From Mixophyes australis (lineage: Eukaryota > Chordata > Amphibia > Anura > Limnodynastidae), in assembly GCA_036250195.1 (NCBI GenBank), contig JAVHZZ010000002.1:369646624-369710623 (forward strand): DNA of 64,000 nt. Direction: 5' to 3'. This document shows positions 11,774 through 23,520 of the stretch, one piece after another; the stretch's first letter is position 1, and every line of letters starts with the position of its first letter. Made by a program: the position numbers and the translations under genes. The notes below the pieces were generated by a model. That model saw only the letters and a list, made by a program, of their open reading frames with translations. It searched no databases and was not told the origin of the DNA.

Positions 11774-12969
11774 TGTCAGGATTCCCAATATGAAGACCAC
11801 AAAGTGAATGTAAATGAAACAAACTGGTTTATTTTAAACACACGTCACACAGGTAAGAATGAGATACAGCTTCTGTCAGATGGTTTGGTATGAAACTAGA
11901 GTATTCCTACAACATCCTCTGATTTACCTTTAATAAGTACCTTTAATCAGTCATTTTTTTTTATCCTCTCTGTAAACACAGAAGTTTTATATTTTAACCA
12001 TAAGTGTTCCAGCTACAAATATGTGTTTTCAAGACTCTGGATTGGCAACTCCAAATGCCTATTTTATACTGTCATAAATGTTTGCCCACTCACACGTATA
12101 AGCCTTTGTAACTGTAAATAACAAACAGTACATATATCTCATTTTTTTGTATGAGATCCCTTTCATTTGTTTATATATGTCTTCTATATGGTAACCATCT
12201 GAACTTCTTTGATAAAAACATTAAAAAAAAGGAGAGATGCAGCAAACAATAAGGAAACTAACACAAGTCCAAAGAAATAGTAAAACAGAATACCCAGGTA
12301 GCTGAGGGACTGAAGTACTGGATTCCTGGCACAATAGATTAACTGCAGGTACAGGTTAGTCAGAGTAAGAAGGTTTGGCTGGAAAGCTGGAGACCAGGCA
12401 CAACAGGATGACTGCAGATACCCAGGTTAGCTGGGAAGTTGGAGACCCAGGTTTTCCAAGTTAGAAAGTGGACTTCAGATATTGGATGTCTGGATTGCTA
12501 GATAAGGCTGAGCAGCTTGAGACTCTGGTTTTCCAAGTTAGACAGTTTACTGCAGATATTGGATGTCCGGAGGAACTGGATGATCCAGGGTAGAATCAGG
12601 CAAAAGGAGAGTCAGACAATCCAGGGGTCAGAAGCTAGAAGATCCACAATAATACCTGGGAGTAAGCAGGAGCAAGTTCAAACAAAGCCGGGATCTGGGT
12701 CACAAGAGGAGGTGCAAAATATAGAAACAACCAGGAGTCAAATACCAGGGAGGAAGTCAGGATCAGCTCACAGGCATTTTCACAGGGAGACCAGGAGCAG
12801 TGTCAATTGATGAACTGGCCCAGTTTGCAGGGAAAGGCAGTCTTATAAAGGCCAGAAACAGCTTTTTATGCAATGATGAGAACTTAACCCATTTCAAGCA
12901 GAAACAGATGAAGGCACAGCAGTATTCAGGGAGGATGGCCTGAACTGCAGCCAGGAGGGAATTGTGACA
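11774..12969 (-). mobile_element. LTR-like insertion inside the Tc1 fragment, 1,196 bp
   Basis: It starts TGTCAGGATTCCC and ends GGAATTGTGACA, so it has TG...CA ends with imperfect inverted termini. The flanks are GAACC (11769-11773) and GCACC (12970-12974), a 5-bp target duplication with one difference. On the minus strand AATAAA (within AAAATAAACCAGTTTG) lies close to the end. The termini resemble those of the LTR at 7078-7778. The interior has imperfect internal repeats (CTGGTTTTCCAAGTTAGA at about 12440 and 12525). No gag or pol coding was found. Confidence 0.65.
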
Positions 12970-14179
12970 GCACCAGGATGCACTTGATACAGAGATTTTA
13001 GTGTGGCTACTATGCAAGGTTTGAATGTTATATGAATGGTAACGGACCGGAGTGGGCAAGGAACAGTGCAAGGGAAAGTGTAGAAAGGGTGTAAGTTCTG
13101 GGATAGTCTAGGTGGAGAGGTATAGAAGTAGCGTGTGCTATAGCGTCTTTTTAGTATGCTGCTATTTGTGTAGGTATATATTGTATGCAGTTTAAGTAGA
13201 GGGTTTGATTGATTAAGTATTAATATATCATACTATATTATAGTAATGATATAGTATATAGTAGCACAAAAAAGTAATGAATGTGAATTTAGAGGAACTG
13301 ACTAGGATGTAAGCTGGCAAGGAAGTCATTCCTATTACTGTATTATGTCTATTCTCTGTCGAGGTACTAATGTCTGTATGTGACTTATATAACAGAGGAC
13401 GATCCTGTGCTATGCTCTAGAGATAACCACAATGTAAGACGTACATAACAAGGGAGCAGCCGGTGTAGATTACATAACTGATATCAGCATGATTCATACA
13501 TAACTTGTTACTCACCAACTCTTACACTGCAAGTGATATGACACAGCTCACACACCCTCCACCCCCGTGCACCTCATATCACCTGTGCCTCCACTCCTAG
13601 CTCCGCTGGCCTTTGTGCCCCTGTCCCACGCAGCATTCTAGGAAGCTTTCATTGTTTTCTCACAGCACCATCACCCTGCTCTCTTTCAATACTAGTATGT
13701 GACGCAATAGCAATAAGGAATACCTGTATACACTAATACACACTAACTAGGCTGATAGCTTGTCTGACAGTCACTGTCTAAGAATGCTGGTTAATAAGCT
13801 ACTTTACATAGCACTGGGCAAAGCTACCGAACCAAACATACCTAACATATTACTGCATTTCTGCAGCATCAGAATTTACAGTTTATATTTTTGGTATTTG
13901 TTATGTCATTGTATAAGCTGTTACCATGAAAACTCCTAAAGTTTCTGAACATTCTAAATCCACGCTGACTGCCTGATCCCATATAAATATAGCCTATAAC
14001 TGTATTGTTAAACTTGTTACTTTATAAGCATTTCTCTCTAGTAAAATTGAAATATATTTTTTATACTGTTGTTAGAGTCAATATAGTATTGCATTCCTGT
14101 AGGACAATCTTGAAGAATGTGCTTAAATATGGCCATTAAAATCGCCGATTTGACAAATCCGTCAAACCCCCAGAAATCC
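12970..14179. other. No gene recognised
   Basis: The first few bases continue the broken Tc1 element. The remainder is AT-rich with no supported feature. Confidence 0.4.
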
Positions 14180-14440
14180 CTAGATGCCAATAAGGCATTC
14201 AGCTCGGGAATATATTGGAAGATTATATACTAAACATTGAATGGTACTCCAATACAATTCCTATAAATAATGGGACTAGACAAAGTCGCCCTCTGTTGCC
14301 ACTGGTGTTCGTCCTAGCAATAGAACCTCTTGGAGTGCTATTTAGCAGCTCGGAACATATTTGTGCAGTGGAGGTGGGGTACCAACAATCCAGGTCAGTA
14401 CTTGCAGATGATATTCTCCTGTTGTTTACCCAAGTCTAAA
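14180..14440 (+). pseudogene. L1/Tx1-type LINE reverse-transcriptase remnant
   Basis: Plus-strand translation shows DANKAF, then NGTRQSRPLLPLVFVLAIEPL, and further on ADDILLL. This is the order of reverse-transcriptase motifs in L1-clade ORF2 (the D-K-AF block, NGTRQGxPLSPLLF and the YADD box). Here the YADD tyrosine is changed, and stops occur before the first motif. It is a short decayed fragment. Confidence 0.7.
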
Positions 14441-14657
14441 GTTCCATCCCTGTCTTATGTAAATTAATAGATGACTATGGTGAACTTTAAAATGAAGCCA
14501 AAAGCCAACACAAATTAAAGGAAACATCCAAGCAAACATCAAGCTCAAAAGGCAAAAACACAAAATAAAATACTTGTTGGCATTTATTACATTTTAGGAA
14601 TATCTATATCAGCAAAATTTTCGTAGATTAATAACAGAAAAAAAATAGACCTTGTTT

Positions 14658-14860
14658 TCATGGAGAAAACATACTACATTGTGACTGGCAAGGATAATTG
14701 CATTTATAATTAATATGATCCCTAAACTGATACCTTTTCAAAACTTTACCCGTTTGTATTCCATATGTGATTGTTAAGGGACTACAACCAGCTTTTCTTA
14801 GGTTGTTGTAGAATGCTAGACCTCCTAGAACCTCCCTGTCTATAATCAGGAAACCCATGA
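14658..14860 (-). pseudogene. Possible L1 ORF2 C-terminal remnant
   Basis: Minus-strand translation contains VLGGLAFYNNLRKAG, which resembles the GGLGLPNxxxYYxAA motif downstream of the L1 reverse transcriptase. It lies opposite in direction to the fragment at 14180. The assignment is tentative. Confidence 0.35.
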
Positions 14861-14872
14861 ATATGGGTGGAA

Positions 14873-15302
14873 GGCTGGGTACACACTTCAGAAAATTTCT
14901 CCCGCTGCAATATTTGTAACGATTTGACAACTGTAACGATTATAACAACTGAACGACCCAATGAGCATGCTGAATCATGTGTACACACAATACACGTTTT
15001 ACCTTCAGATCTGTGCTCTTCATCTGTCATAACCGTCTGCTTAAAAGATTGTGGCTTTGTAAACTCTATGGAGATCTGCCTACACTGCTGGACGTGAGTG
15101 CATACAGACTGCAGAATTTGCCCAACAACATTTATAGAGATTTTTAGTCAGTTTATAAAATCAAATCAAATGATATAATGTGCTTTTGAACGATAAAACA
15201 TGATCATTGCAGCATACACACTAATGCAATATCGGACCTAACAGTTGTTTATCGTGTGATTGGTACTATAATCAGGTGAAAAACCTGTAATGGGTACCAG
15301 GC
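14873..15302. mobile_element. Short element of the GGCTGGGTACACACT family
   Basis: The left end GGCTGGGTACACACTT and the right end GGGTACCAGGC are inverted. Internal blocks ACCTTCAGATCTGTGCTCTT and TAAACTCTATGGAGATC, and the right-hand GGTGAAAAACCTG, match the element at 36339-38726 in the same order. No TTAA is preserved at its borders. It has no coding capacity. Confidence 0.65.
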
Positions 15303-15924
15303 AAAGGCTCTATTATTTGACATTGCACCCAAGTCAAGTTGCCAGGACTTTCATCCCATAAACCACTATTGCTTATGTGGAGATTGAAACTATTTTTATA
15401 AATGTAAACTTCCTTGCAAAGTAGTAGACTTATCCCTCTTTCAAATTCTGCCTAACCATAATTTAAAACTTCAATTCAAATTATCGTCTACGATTTCCCC
15501 CAGGGTCCCAAATTGGGATAACCCAGAATTTCCCCAAGGATCTACTAACCCCCAAGCTAGGATAAGTTTATGACCTAACTATATCAAGTAATTTGACATC
15601 TATACACAATATCCAATAAAAATTCTCTTCTTTCAGACCCCTCTTTTTCAAATGAAACACTTCCAAATGTCCCTTCCCCAACTGATACTCCAAGAGGGCT
15701 TACTCCATTTGAAACAATATGCTTAAAGACCCCAATACCTAAAGGCATAATCTTCATAATCTATAACTTACTTATTGAGGTTACCCTTGACTCTCAGAGC
15801 CATCATGAAAGGGAGTTGGAGAATCCTGGGGCCACCCCTGGAATAATCCTGTTGGGACGAACTGAGAGAAGGTATAGCCGCGAGCTCCATATCAACTAGG
15901 ATTAAAGAAACGGCATATAAGATA
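15303..15924. other. Possible LINE-derived sequence, no intact gene
   Basis: C-rich plus-strand text with broken frames may be more L1 ORF2 remnant. Nothing in it can be assigned with confidence. Confidence 0.3.
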
Positions 15925-17159
15925 CACTATATGGACAAAAGTATTTGGACGCTTGACCATTATACCAACAGGGACTGTAATGATGTTGTATTCAAATACA
16001 TATACTTTAATATGGAGTTGGTCCCACTTTTGCAACAACAACAACTTCCACTCTTCTAGGAAGGCTTTCCACAAGATGTTGGAGTGTTTCTGTGGGAATT
16101 TGTGCCCATTCATTCTGTAGAACATTTATGAGGTCAGGCACTGATGTTGGACGAGAAGGCCTGGCTCACAATCTCCGTTCCAGTTCATCCCAAAGGTGTT
16201 CGATGGGGTTGAGGTCAGGGCTCTGTGTGGGCCAGTTACGTTCTTCCACACCGAGCTCCTCAAACCATGTGTTTGTAGTCCTTGCTTTGTGCATTGGAGC
16301 ACAGTATGTTGGAATAGAAAAGGGCCTTCCCCAAACTGTTGACACAAAGTTGGAAGCATAGCATTGTCCAAAATGACTTGGTGTGCTGAAGCATTAAGAT
16401 TGACCTTCAATGGAGATAACGGGCCTAGTCCAAACCCTGAAAAACAGCCCCGTACCATTATCCCTCCTTCACCAAACTTTACAGTTGGCATAATGCAGTC
16501 AGGCAGGTAACGTTCTCCCGACATCCGCCAAACCCAGACTCACCCATCTGACTACCAAACAGTGAAGCGTGATTCATCACTCCACAGAACACGTTTCCAC
16601 TGCTCCACAGTCCAGTGTCGGTGTGCTTTACACCCCTCCATCCGACGCTTGGCATTGGTCTTGGTGATGTGAGGCTTGCATGCAGCTGCTCGGCCATGGA
16701 AACCCATTCCATTAAGCTTCCGTCGCACAGTTTTTGTATAATGCCAGTGAAAGTTCAGAACTCTTCAGTTAAGGAATCAGCAGAGCATTGGTGACTTTTA
16801 CGCACCATGCGCCTCAGCAGTCGTTGAATCCGCTCTGTGATTTTACGTGGTCTTCTGCTTCGTGGCTGAGTTGCTGTTGTTCTTAAACACTTCCACTTTC
16901 TAATAATAACACTTACAGTTAACCGTGGAATATCCAGCAGGGATGAAATTTCACCGTCTTATTGCAAAGGTGGCATCATATCACAGTACCACGCTTGAAG
17001 TCACCGAGCTCTTCAGAATGACCCATTTTGTATCACAAATGTTTGCAATTGGAGACTGTATGGCTAGGTGCTTGATGTTATACACCTCTGGCAACGGGTC
17101 TGATTAAAATACCTCAATTCAATAATTAAACGGTGTGACCAAATACTTTTGTCCATATA

Positions 17160-17162
<3 letters not shown>
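15925..17162 (-). mobile_element. Tc1/mariner transposon, 1.24 kb, inactive
   Basis: The inverted ends CACTATATGGACAAAAGTAT (left) and the complementary ACTTTTGTCCATATAGTG (right, ending at 17162) are about 24 bp and nearly perfect. A TA target dinucleotide precedes the left end (15923-15924). On the right the expected TA has been overtaken by the (TG)n(TA)n microsatellite. The length is normal for the superfamily. The transposase inside, on the minus strand, is broken. Confidence 0.9.
16126..16960 (-). pseudogene. Tc1-like DDE transposase pseudogene
   Basis: The minus-strand frames 16479-16712 and 16126-16524 overlap in different phases and together give the catalytic half of a Tc1-like transposase. 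Visible landmarks are [18 protein letters not shown] (the family GG(I/V)MVWGCFS block, with W changed to R), DNAMLPTL, and a degenerate segment where the second catalytic Asp and the [10 protein letters not shown] block should be. The N-terminal helix-turn-helix part up to about 16960 is recognisable only in broken frames. Frameshifts and substituted motif residues make it non-functional. Confidence 0.8.

Positions 17163-17220
<58 letters not shown>
17161..17220 (+). repeat. (TG)12(TA)18 microsatellite
   Basis: Compound dinucleotide run directly abutting the right end of the Tc1 element. It probably grew from the terminal TGTA of the insertion site. Confidence 0.95.
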
Positions 17221-17224
<4 letters not shown>

Positions 17225-18109
17225 TTCTGCCTTGTGCATGTCCAAAGGATGTGAATGAACTGTAAAACGTGCTGTGACCTAATGTGACACCTGGACCAGG
17301 AACAGCCCAGTACATAGCTAACGTAATGTTAAATTACTTGTACATTTCTCAGATTAAGAAAACATGTTTTGTTCACGCTAACATAAGCAGCTGCAAAATC
17401 TGGCACATGTAACCTGTTTTCCCTCTATATTTGCTGAGAGCAGCAATTTTACTGCACAATTTGATTGCTAAAAGGTAAGACTGTATACATTTCCAAGTAT
17501 TTCTGTATTATGCAACAGCTAATGTTCTGACAAAAGGACCGCGTTCAAAATAGGTGTAAATGCGTGAGTAACACTTTATTTTCAGTTCCAACATAAAATA
17601 TACAACATTATTTTATATATGGATAATAAACAGTTTTGCTCAAATATATTCCCCAGTTCAATCCTTGCAATGATCTCTTGCTTCTTTATTAACAGACAGC
17701 GCCATCTATAGGAAGGGGACTGTTAAAGAATTGATAATTAGAAACAGAAAAGTTCATGTTCATGATTAGTCGTGTTTTCTGCCCGTAATTATTGTTGCTC
17801 ATTTGTAATCACATTTTTCTTGACTGCATACCTCAGCTTACTTATGTTTTTGCAAAAATGTAGCATAAACAATAAAACAATTAAAACACATCTGTTTTTA
17901 ATAAGTTAACGAACGTATGCTATTTATTTGGAAGAGTAAAAAACATAATTGAAGAAACCATAGATATGACTCACAAGGGCAAAATATAAACTGTTATAAT
18001 AACAGCAACACCACGGGGCTCAGCTACGAAGAATGCATAAAATACAGTTATCTGGGGCAGAGCATGGCACTGACCTGGCAAAGTGAATGAGCTCTTGTCA
18101 GACACGCGG
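17221..18109. other. No gene recognised
   Basis: AT-rich sequence without supported features. Confidence 0.4.
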
Positions 18110-18625
18110 CAGCACGGTGGCTTAGTGGTTAGCACTTCCGCCTCACAGCACTGGAGTCATGAGCTCATTTCCCAACCATGTCTTATCTGTGTGGTGTTTG
18201 TATGTCATACTTGCCAAACTTTGAATAGTAAATTCCAGGAGATCTCAGGTAGGGGGCCTGGTTGGAGGGTGGGAGGGGCGGGGCTCGTCAATCGCGTTAT
18301 TTTGGCCCCACCCCCGCGACAAAAATGTAATTTTGGAAATCTCCCGGAAATTCCGGGAGAGTTGGCAAGTATGTTGTATGTTCTCCCCGTGTTTGCGTGG
18401 GTTTCCTCCGGGTGCTCCGATTTCCTCCCACTCTCCAAAAACATACTGGTAGGCTAATTGGCTGCTATTAAATTGTCCTTAGTCTCTCTCTGTCTGTGTG
18501 TGTGTATGTTAGGGAATTTAGATTGTAAGCTACAATGGGGCAGGGACTGATGTGAGTGAGTTCTCTGTACAGCACTGCGGAGTTAGTGGCACTATATAAA
18601 AAAATATATGATGATGATGATGATG
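18110..18625 (+). mobile_element. tRNA-derived SINE, copy 2, split by a hAT MITE
   Basis: Same family as 1495-1820. The head CAGCACGGTGGCTTAGTGG has an intact A-box region. The B-box region has decayed to ATGAGCTCATTTCCC. The body is interrupted at 18206-18373, resumes with the TTCTCCCCGTGTTTGCGTGG block and ends in (GAT)n at 18606-18625. Confidence 0.88.
18206..18373. mobile_element. 168-bp hAT-type MITE inserted in the SINE
   Basis: The ends CATACTTGCCAA and TTGGCAAGTATG are a perfect 12-bp inverted repeat. The SINE sequence TTGTATGT is duplicated on both sides (18198-18205 and 18374-18381), an exact 8-bp duplication typical of hAT transposition. The interior has the palindromic CTCCCGGAAATTCCGGGAG. 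Confidence 0.93.
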
Positions 18626-19469
18626 AACCTCAGAAGGTATTTAGTGGCACACACAGAAGTGCTAAATCTCTTCCAACAAGATAAGAAAAGCAGGAGCAGA
18701 TATGTATTTTTTTTTTTTTTTTTTTAAACTGGATCCTTAAAAAAGCTTTCGAATTCCGAGACTCCGGATGATTCGCCAGTTTCAAGATAGCACCGATGTG
18801 CCGATTCTCCAATAATGGGAACCAAGTTGAGATGCTTGGACATTTTGAACCAATTTAAAATTCGATCACATTTCACCAGTTCAATGGCTCGCGTTCATAG
18901 TTTGTGGTTCATGTTTTTAAATAGTTTTTAAACAATATATATATAATATTTTTATATAATAAATTAATTTTTGTTTTTTTTCAAAAGAACTACTTATACT
19001 AATGTGTTCGAAGTTTGAAGGTCACCACTCTCCTTTGAGGTCCAAAACTTGCAATTAAAACAGGTAACATATCATCTAAGCTCAAACGTGTTCATGAGCA
19101 AACTGAAACCGACATAGTTGAATCATGGTCAGGTTACGCACATAAGACTACTTTTTTTTTCAGAGAGAGTTTATTTAAGGACCAAAAGAGCATTATAATA
19201 ATATAACCTAAAACCACTTTGCATGTTACATCTGAACAGTAATATAATTAACAACGGTTGAGCAGTAGAGTTATAATTAGTGCTCGCATCCTAGTTTTTT
19301 AGTGAGGGTGTGTTGCCACAATTTTCTACTATAACTTTCAGTAAAGTGTGACTTCTATTTGCCTTACTTTTAATTTTTCTGAGAGGTTTAGATTTTTAAC
19401 TTTAAAAGACATACCTGTTTTTTTTGCAAATATGCTGACAAATAGAAATGGTTTTCATGTTACTAATAT
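18626..19469. other. No gene; includes a T homopolymer
   Basis: A run of about 19 T at 18707-18725. The remainder is AT-rich and unassigned. Confidence 0.4.
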
Positions 19470-19693
19470 TACATATTTCCCAACAGTTACCCAAGCAAAT
19501 TTAGGGGCAAAATAAATAAATTTAGGGGCAAAACAAATCACCCTGAATCTCCGCACACACAGTCCAATTGCGCCCACTTTCTGGCCAATCAGTGGGCCTT
19601 TCTGGAGAAGCTGCACCCACTTTCCCATAAGCTCCACCCTTTTCAAGGTCCACAGCTGGGGTCTGTCCTGCTGAAATCGGGACCTATGGGAGG
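19470..19693. mobile_element. Degenerate MITE, CATAxxTCCCAA family
   Basis: Left CATATTTCCCAACAG and right CTATGGGAGGTACG are diverged inverted ends. They resemble the TIR type seen at 18206 and 21669. The interior has a short internal duplication of AAATTTAGGGGCAAAA. No clear 8-bp duplication remains. Confidence 0.5.
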
Positions 19694-20559
19694 TACGATG
19701 TTTACTGCACGGCTTTTTTGAGGCTATTGATCGTTTACTAAATCAATTTTATATCACCCAGCAAAATGTACGTACATGATGCTATAATGTTCTCCTACAT
19801 ATGAAATGTTCCAATATACACATGTCGCTTCTCTGACGATGGTAGTTCTCTGGATTGGGAGGAATTAGCAATAACAGGGTCACATAGTACCATTTTTGTT
19901 GTAAAGCACACACGGGGGCCTTATGTACCCCTGCCTAGAATGATCTCAAAATTCTCATAAAGAAAATATATTTCCAAAGCAGATAATGTATACCTGCACT
20001 CTTTATAGACTAAGCCAGGGCGACTTAAATGTGTTAATAGCTACAAACTACACAAGGATCCTGGGCCCAATGCAGTTATTTTTCTACAGTCATGTTAGAA
20101 GCCAAGACCACACTACTTTTACTTACCACTGACTTACACTCCACACATCTCTTCTTGTTAATAGACACACCCCAGATAATGACCCTTCCCTCATCCCCCC
20201 AGATTCAAGAAACTTCCATTCCAGACTATGGACGTAAACATTGCTTATTCACTGCTGGTGTCAGTCTCTAACACCCACCAACCCCAACAAAAGCTCATCT
20301 TAATCCTCTCCAAAATACTCAGCAATTTCACATTACAAACACACTTCTAAATCTGAAGCATTAACAATAAATATTCCTAAGTCAACCCGTAATACACTCA
20401 AATCCTTATTGTTTTGTTTGTCTGGAGTCTGAATCTCATCATGTATTGTGGAATACATTTGTCTATATCTCTAAAAAATGTCATATCTCTCAGTTAATTT
20501 CCTGATAAATGCACATCATATATAATATATCTATAAGGCTGTATTGATGCTCTGAAACT
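19694..20559. other. No gene recognised
   Basis: AT-rich sequence. It may contain more of the LINE remnant that becomes recognisable at 20560. Confidence 0.35.
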
Positions 20560-20790
20560 GATGGTTCTTCCCCAATTTCTACATTTCTTTAAAACAATTT
20601 CCTCATTCCATCAATGATTATATATTTTAAATGGTTCAGAAGATGTTTAACAGCTTTCTCTGGAGATACAAATCCCCAAGAATATCCTGGTCCTCCATGG
20701 AAAGTTAGCACTACCACAAAGGAGTTGTCTTTTTACCAAATTTAAACATTCATTGAAAATATGGGTCAAAACGGAACAAGAAACACTCTC
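20560..20790 (+). pseudogene. L1-type LINE ORF2 remnant
   Basis: Plus-strand translation around 20650-20730 reads FNSFLWRYKSPRISWSSM followed by a broken HKG. This is the FIWxxKxPRISxxxLxxPxxxGG motif downstream of the reverse transcriptase in L1 ORF2. It ends at the MITE that begins at 20791. Confidence 0.6.
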
Positions 20791-20980
20791 AGGGGTAAAT
20801 GTATCAAGCTGTAAGCTTCAAACGGGTTTGAATGTGAAGATGTTGCCTATAGCAACCAATCAGATTCTAGCTGTCATTTTGTAGAATGTACCAAATAAAT
20901 AATAACTACAATTTGATTTGTTGCTATATGAAACATATCCACTTTTAAACTGGCCAGAAACTTGCAGCTTGATACATTTG
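20791..20980. mobile_element. Degenerate palindromic MITE
   Basis: The left end GGGGTAAATGTATCAAGCTG and right end CAGCTTGATACATTT... are partly inverted. Internal blocks GATGTTGCCTATAGCAACCA and TTTTGTAGAATGTACC are shared with the MITEs at 177, 32486 and 47772. Confidence 0.7.
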
Positions 20981-21668
20981 ATTACATTGGTTCTGGAGTC
21001 TCTTCTTTGCTAAGGACACTAGCAGCAGCCCTGCCATTTATAATAAGCAACTTATATTTAATGTCATTAGCTAATTATCCTGACAGGAAATTGAGAGACT
21101 CATGGGACTGACCAGCTTCACCTGCAAATTCTGATCAACGGTGCTGAAGAAGAGACAAATAATTGCTACCTGATGCTGAAATTTGACAATGCTTCTGTTG
21201 CAATAATATTATTTTATAATATAATGTTTTTTATATTTTTTTGTAATGTGGCAAAAGTTAACATTTTTCACAGCATCGAATTTCAGTTGAACAAAACTAA
21301 TCCAGTATACCGCAGCACAATTCAGTGATTAAACAGACATTAGAGCTGCATTATCAAAACCAGACACAAGGTGGCAGTAGAATCCATGGCTAAAACAACT
21401 ACAGTGAAGGTGGAGAAAGCCTGATATTTTTGCCTCATACAGGGAGTCCCTTTTGCGCTCACCTTTAATAATTCATTTATATAAATAATCACAAAATCAC
21501 AAAATGAATTTTGATAACTTTGCATGATGGAATTCATAATACAGCGATGTCAAACTGTAATGGCAAACACTGGCATTTTGTGCTTCCAAGTATTAAATGC
21601 ACCATTTCATTGCTCCAACACTGGCACATAGAAATGAGTGGATTTTCTGTCTCACTAGCACTCATACA
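20981..21668. other. No gene recognised
   Basis: Unassigned AT-rich sequence. Confidence 0.4.
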
Positions 21669-21815
21669 ACATACCTCCCAAAAGTCCTAATTTAGGCAGA
21701 TTCAGTCCCAATTTCAGGGCTCTGACCCACAATCCTGGAGATGGGCGCGACTCAACGGGATGGAAGCTCATCCTTGATGCGTGTCTCGATTCCCCAATTG
21801 AAAAGTTGGGAGATG
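21669..21815. mobile_element. Degenerate hAT-type MITE
   Basis: The left end CATACCTCCCAA and the right end TTGGGAGATGTG form an imperfect inverted repeat. No duplication survives. Confidence 0.5.
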
Positions 21816-23114
21816 TGATATACTGCAAACACTACTACGTTTAGATATGAGGAGTATTGTTACATTTACAGTATGTGTACAATACATTTTTAGTGACTGG
21901 TGCCTTAGCACACGATTTGAAGACTTGGGACTGTCTGGCCACCCCCTCCCACTTTAAACACCTTTTTCTGGGCACAGCTTAGCTCTGTGCAGGCAGTATT
22001 TAAGCACTAGCACCTAACACTAGGATTCTCAGGTGCAAAATAAAACAAAAATACAGATACAGTTCTTGTGAATATATTGGTGGATTACAATAAGGGTCTG
22101 TCACCCAGAGCCTGGGGAAACCCTGTTGGCGCTTTAGGTGGCACCCCTACCCCCTTCAGAAGCTGCGCACCTAACCAGCTCGGAAAGGATGCCAGTCCCC
22201 AATGGCGGTGTCACGACCTGCGCTTCTTACCTTAGCAGGTGTTAGATGGGTGGCAACCTGCTCCCTGCAGTCTGGGAGAGTGTTACTGGGCAGTAACATT
22301 AGAGCCCAACACCATTCTTACCAGCTCATAACTGGCATCGAGGAGCAGCAGCTGACTGCTTCTCCATGTGGGAGTGCTGCAATAAAAACACTGGTTCTGT
22401 GACTTTTACTCATTCAGTGAATAAGACATCCCCCTAAATCTTGGCGCACTATGCGCCCACTCAGGGTCACCCAGTGGTACCGCTCAGCGGCTGGCCCTGC
22501 TACCATCTGTGTTTTTGCTGTGTACATTTTGTACTTTTCCTCAGTATAGGCTGCTCTTGTGCTCTAGATCAGTACCAGTGTCCTTCATCATTACTCCTGT
22601 TCCTGTACTGCATCCTGTTATTTTATTCCAGGAAAAGGGACTTAAGGAATTGCATTACAACTTTTAATTTCCTGGGTTTATGCCTGAGTCCCTGAAAAGT
22701 CTCCAACATAGTCCTTCCTTGCACTCATCTACCTGACCACTTTTCCTTCCCAGCTATCTATATAGTTCTCTATTACCTCTATTACCTCCATCACATTCCC
22801 TCACAATCAATGGCTCCGCTCCATATTCCACCCAAGCACCACTATCATCCTTGATGGTCAAAGGTGTCCTGCACTCTCCTTACTGCCTGCTCCGCTGAGT
22901 GGCTCTCTGCTGCCTCACACTATCACTGCATGGTGATGTGCAGGTTGCTGTGTTGCCATCAGCACAAATTTAATACATTCTTCATCCCATCGACAGTAGC
23001 ATAATGACAAGTTTGTAGTGTAACTTCACACTGATAATGTATCCCCTGGCATTTTTAAAAATAATTTTTTATGTAATAAATTCATTGTTAAGATGTGTTG
23101 TACAGTACATGTCA
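21816..23114. other. No gene; possible LTR fragment
   Basis: TGTCACGACCTGCGCTTC near 22210 resembles the start of LTRs like that at 7078, but no matching end was found. Other open frames lack support. Confidence 0.3.
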
Positions 23115-23144
23115 CAATATATTAGAGATGGTCACTGACCCCCG

Positions 23145-23276
23145 TGTTTTGGTTTTGGATTCGGTTTTGGATCTGGATTACCGTCGTGTTTTGGTTTTGG
23201 TTTTGGTTTTGCAAAACCTCCATTGCGTGTTTTGGTTTTGGTTTTGGTTTTGTTTGGTTTTGTTTTGCTATTTTTT
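23145..23276 (+). repeat. TTTTGG-rich subterminal tract of the hAT element
   Basis: Many GGTTTT units lie just inside the left end. TTTGGATTCGG (23154-23164) recurs in direct orientation near the right end (29975-29985). hAT transposases of the Ac type bind short repeated subterminal motifs, so these are candidate binding sites (inference). Confidence 0.6.
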
Positions 23277-23520
23277 GGGAAAATCCATGTTTTTGGGCCT
23301 AAATTAACCCAATTTAGTGCTCCAACTGTTTTAGAGACAAGTAATCTAATTGTTGAGGTAATAAATCATCCAAAAAAACAGTTTAATTCTTCGTTGGTAG
23401 GCCTATTCTACACACAAAACAGATTGTCTTCCTCTCCATCTATGCATATTGGCAATGCAGCCATCGTCTTTGAATGTATATTACACCCTACACTTATAGT
23501 TAAATATGTAAAGAAATGGA

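Noticed and set aside
23145..23276. Interstitial telomeric repeat
   Set aside because: The unit is TTTTGG-like, not TTAGGG, and it lies at the terminus of the hAT element.
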